Source: JBEKJU01 sp050011095 (lineage in GTDB: Bacteria > Desulfobacterota > Syntrophorhabdia > Syntrophorhabdales > WCHB1-27). From it: a DNA stretch of 23,723 nucleotides. Numbering within the stretch: the first letter of the stretch is position 1; every line of letters begins with the position of its first letter. Positions 21,358-23,723 of the stretch are shown in pieces. Under the pieces are notes generated by a model. That model searched no databases, was not told where the DNA came from, and worked only from the letters and a program-made list of their open reading frames with translations. A program made the translations under genes and the position numbers. The DNA lies in the NCBI GenBank assembly GCA_050011095.1, contig JBEKJU010000027.1, positions 1 through 23,723 on the forward strand, written 5' to 3'.

Positions 21358-21990
21358 TCAAAGGATAAGTTTGTTCTTTACGGCATAGAGGGTCAGCTCC
21401 GCATTTTTTTTCATATCCATCTTTTCCAGAATGCGGGTTCGGTACGTGCTGATGGTCTTTGGGCTCAGGCAGAGCACTTCGGCCACTTCGCTTACCGACT
21501 GGCCGGAGGCCAGCATCAACATGACCTGATACTCACGGTTGGACAGCCTTTCATGGCACGGTTTTTCCGCCCCGGCATCCAGTTCGAAGGCAAGCTTTTC
21601 CGCGAGCGAGGCGGTGACGTATTTCCCGCCCTGTGAGACTTTTCGGATCGCCCGGATCAATTCCTGGGGCGCACTGGCTTTGGTCAGGTACCCCGCCGCG
21701 CCGGCGCGCAGCATCCGCACGGCGTACTGTTCTTCCGGGTGCATGCTGAGGATGAGCACGGGCAGCTTCGGCTGCGTGGCCTTGATCTCTTCCAGGACTT
21801 CCAGTCCGCTCTTGCCGGGCATGGAGATATCAAGGAGAATGAGGTCATAGTTTTTTTTCGTCACCTTGCACAGCGCTTCCTGTCCGCTTCCCGCCTCGTC
21901 TTCCACAACCATGTCCTCCTGGCCCGTCAGGATCTGCTTGATACCCTCCCGGACCACGGTATGATCGTCGGCGACAAGAATTCGTATCAT
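21358..21990 (-). CDS. NarL/LuxR-family response regulator
   Basis: A DNA-binding response regulator of 210 residues. The receiver domain (1-118) has Asp8-Asp9, phospho-acceptor Asp54 in LLDISMPGKSG, Ser81 in ILSMH and Lys103 in LTKAS. A linker leads to a LuxR-type helix-turn-helix (about 147-205) with LSNREYQVMLMLASG and the recognition region LSPKTISTYRTRI. It starts one base after the stop of the adjacent HisKA_3-type kinase, its almost certain partner. It is followed on the same strand by the CoA-ligase/GNAT gene, which with acs is the obvious candidate target; the sequence does not prove it. Confidence 0.95.
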   Translation of the reverse strand: MIRILVADDHTVVREGIKQILTGQEDMVVEDEAGSGQEALCKVTKKNYDLILLDISMPGKSGLEVLEEIKATQPKLPVLILSMHPEEQYAVRMLRAGAAGYLTKASAPQELIRAIRKVSQGGKYVTASLAEKLAFELDAGAEKPCHERLSNREYQVMLMLASGQSVSEVAEVLCLSPKTISTYRTRILEKMDMKKNAELTLYAVKNKLIL

Positions 21991-21991
21991 A

Positions 21992-23485
21992 TCAGCGCTC
22001 TCCCCGGCGCATCGGTATCCGGACCTTGATCGTGGTCCCTTTCTGTGGTTTCCCGGTTATGCTGACGCTGCCGCCCCACAGGTTGACCCGTTCGCGGATA
22101 CCCACGATCCCGAACGATTTGGGGTCTCCGATCTGTTTTTGGGTGATCCCTTTTCCATTGTCGGAAACATCGAGACAAAGTTCGTCGCCCTTCTGGGTGA
22201 GACGCACCCTCACCAATGTCGCCCCGGCGTGACGCGCTATATTGGTGAGGGTTTCCTGGAAGACACGAAAAACGGTCGTGGCCAGGTCCTTTTCGACCGA
22301 GCTGTCCTTGCAGGTGAGGCGGGCGTCGCATTGTACGCCCGTTCTTCCTTGAAACTCCTGGACCTGCCATTCCATGGCGGCCGTAAGGCCGAGATCGTCG
22401 AGCAGAATAGGCCGAAGCTCCGTGGAAATTCGATGCACACTGTCGACGGTCGCATCCACGAGGCGTCTCATGCGCAGCACTTTCTCCGCTAGCGATGCGT
22501 CTCCTGCCGACAGACGGGTGTCCAGCCAGGAGAGGTCCATCTGGATGGCCGTGAGGGACTGCCCGAGCTCGTCGTGTATTTCCCGGGCAATCCTGGTGCT
22601 CTCCTTTTCCCGGACGGATTGAAGGTAAATGGAAAGATTGCGGAGCTGTTCCCGCGAATTCGCCAATTCTTCCTCCGCCCGCCTTTGTTCGGTGATATCT
22701 TCGTAGGTAATGACTATCCGCCGTTCCTTCGTTAATTTTTCCCCGATCCTGGAAGATCTCATTCGACAGAGAATGTCCCGCCCGTCCTTGCGCCGGCAGT
22801 GGAATTCGGCGACAAACGTGCGTTGATGTTCGAGGGTGGTATAGAAGTAGCGGCCAATCTCGTCCGCTTCCCCGTCGTTCCTGTAGAACAGGGTAACGCT
22901 TTCGCCGATCAGGTCCTCCGGCCGCCACCCGAAAACGTCTTCGACGGCGGCGTTGGCGAAGTTGATCCGCCGGTTTTCCAGACCGACAACGGCCTGCGGA
23001 ATGGCGTCCAGGATGGACGATTTCAGGGCGTCCAGTTCCCGGAGGCTTTCTTTTGCCTCTTTCTGTTCCGTGATATCCATGGAATTGCCGAGGACGGCCT
23101 TTTCCCCGTTAAAAATGATGGGCGTCACCGTCTCCATGATCCACCTGATCTGCCCCTGCTTCGTCATCAGCCGATATCCGTAGGGCGATATCCGCTTCCC
23201 CTTGAGCATGCTGACGGCATTCTTGACCGCCGTTCTCCTGTCAGCGGGATGGACGACGCTTAGGGGATCCATCTCGCGCATTTCCGCTTCCGTGTAGCCG
23301 GTGTATTGCTGGATGTGGAGATTAATAAGCTGAAGCTTTCTATTTTGAATAATATAAACGCCTACTTGCAAATTACTGGCGAGAGCCTTGTAGAGTTCTG
23401 CCTCGGAGGGTTCCACCTTATGCAGGTCCTGGTATATCACTCTGCTTCGAGACTTCAGAACGGTTTCCGCCGGTTCCTTCTTCAT
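21992..23485 (-). CDS. PAS-PAS sensor histidine kinase, HisKA_3 (NarX/DegS-like) type
   Basis: A kinase of 497 residues with no membrane segment, so the signal should be intracellular. The first PAS domain spans about 28-140 with its PAC end (SMDITEQKE). The second PAS spans about 152-268 (ITYEDITEQRR). The HisKA_3 dimerisation domain has His304 in REIHDELGQS, and HATPase_c (about 395-495) has FQETLTNIARHAGA, VSDNGKGI and GIVGIRERV. No heme- or flavin-binding motif is obvious in the PAS domains. The ATG at 23485 has AAGGAA about seven bases upstream. A longer start at 23572 would add 29 residues of non-domain sequence. It pairs with the NarL-type regulator immediately downstream. Confidence 0.93.
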   Translation of the reverse strand: MKKEPAETVLKSRSRVIYQDLHKVEPSEAELYKALASNLQVGVYIIQNRKLQLINLHIQQYTGYTEAEMREMDPLSVVHPADRRTAVKNAVSMLKGKRISPYGYRLMTKQGQIRWIMETVTPIIFNGEKAVLGNSMDITEQKEAKESLRELDALKSSILDAIPQAVVGLENRRINFANAAVEDVFGWRPEDLIGESVTLFYRNDGEADEIGRYFYTTLEHQRTFVAEFHCRRKDGRDILCRMRSSRIGEKLTKERRIVITYEDITEQRRAEEELANSREQLRNLSIYLQSVREKESTRIAREIHDELGQSLTAIQMDLSWLDTRLSAGDASLAEKVLRMRRLVDATVDSVHRISTELRPILLDDLGLTAAMEWQVQEFQGRTGVQCDARLTCKDSSVEKDLATTVFRVFQETLTNIARHAGATLVRVRLTQKGDELCLDVSDNGKGITQKQIGDPKSFGIVGIRERVNLWGGSVSITGKPQKGTTIKVRIPMRRGER

Positions 23486-23626
23486 TATTGTTCCTTGTCT
23501 TCCCTTTTGTCTCGCAAACCGGGTCGCCCGGGGGTTTGATGTCAATACCTTCGTCAAGCCTGTAGGGACCAAGACTTCAGGGTAAAGTGCTTTTCCTTCT
23601 TCATGATAGCTTGCAATTGCGTCAAG

Positions 23627-23722
23627 TTACCCGAGAATTCGCAGTGGGGTGATATCGCATGCTGGGAATTTCTCTACGAGCAGAAAATCACCCATGGACT
23701 CCGATACGTGTTCCCTGAGCGA
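23627..23722 (-). CDS. Possible C-terminal end of an upstream gene (partial)
   Basis: A minus-strand frame is open from the window edge to a TAA at 23627 (31 residues, ending in DITPLRILG). Composition looks protein-like, with no other stop, but the stretch is too short to identify or be sure. If real it ends about 140 bases before the PAS-PAS kinase start. In the rest of 23486-23626 I see no convincing promoter: a TTGACG (about 23624-23619) has no well-spaced -10 box. Confidence 0.25.
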   Translation of the reverse strand, partial: SLREHVSESMGDFLLVEKFPACDITPLRILG

Positions 23723-23723
23723 T

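Overview
The window is GC-rich bacterial chromosome. It carries two-component signalling genes, acyl-CoA/acetate metabolism genes and a few envelope genes. No phage, transposase, tRNA, rRNA or CRISPR array was seen. ADP-forming acyl-CoA synthetases, PAS/receiver hybrid kinases and a Cys-rich-repeat periplasmic protein together suggest a deltaproteobacterium-like anaerobe (Desulfobacterota, perhaps a syntroph). That placement is inference; there is no marker gene.

Layout. 1-1033 (+) is the 3' end of a hybrid histidine kinase. It meets an HD-domain protein (901-1662, -) tail to tail with a 133-bp overlap. 1799-3877 (-) is a full-length ADP-forming acyl-CoA synthetase. Between it and the next gene, 3878-4416 holds a promoter, two tyrosine-rich leader ORFs and two intrinsic terminators, i.e. 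an apparent tandem transcription attenuator. 4417-6881 (-) encodes an ICMT-like membrane methyltransferase and an ArnT/PMT-type glycosyltransferase. 7157-8715 (-) encodes three small proteins: an exported protein with a duplicated domain, an exported Cys-rich-repeat protein, and a glutaredoxin. 9129-13826 (+) is a signalling cluster behind a good sigma70 promoter: a GAF/PAS histidine kinase, a single-domain response regulator and a REC-PAS-kinase-REC hybrid. A divergent GAPDH (14037-15311, +) follows from its own promoter.

From about 15.7 kb base composition looks less GC-rich. acs (AMP-forming acetyl-CoA synthetase, 15929-17902, +) converges on a 910-residue fusion (18379-21111, -) made of ATP-grasp, ADP-forming CoA-ligase and GNAT acetyltransferase parts. 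Upstream of the fusion, on the same strand, lies a NarL-type two-component pair (21358-23485). A plausible reading is an acetate-activation module: Acs makes acetyl-CoA, the GNAT fusion may acetylate Acs and/or interconvert acyl-CoA and ATP, and the kinase/regulator pair senses the state.

The most interesting non-coding signal is the tandem attenuator at 3.9-4.4 kb. Others are a roughly 166-bp long-hairpin (MITE-like) element at 18.0-18.2 kb, a 34-bp exact repeat present in inverted copies 5.4 kb apart, and a second repeat-rich block between GAPDH and acs.
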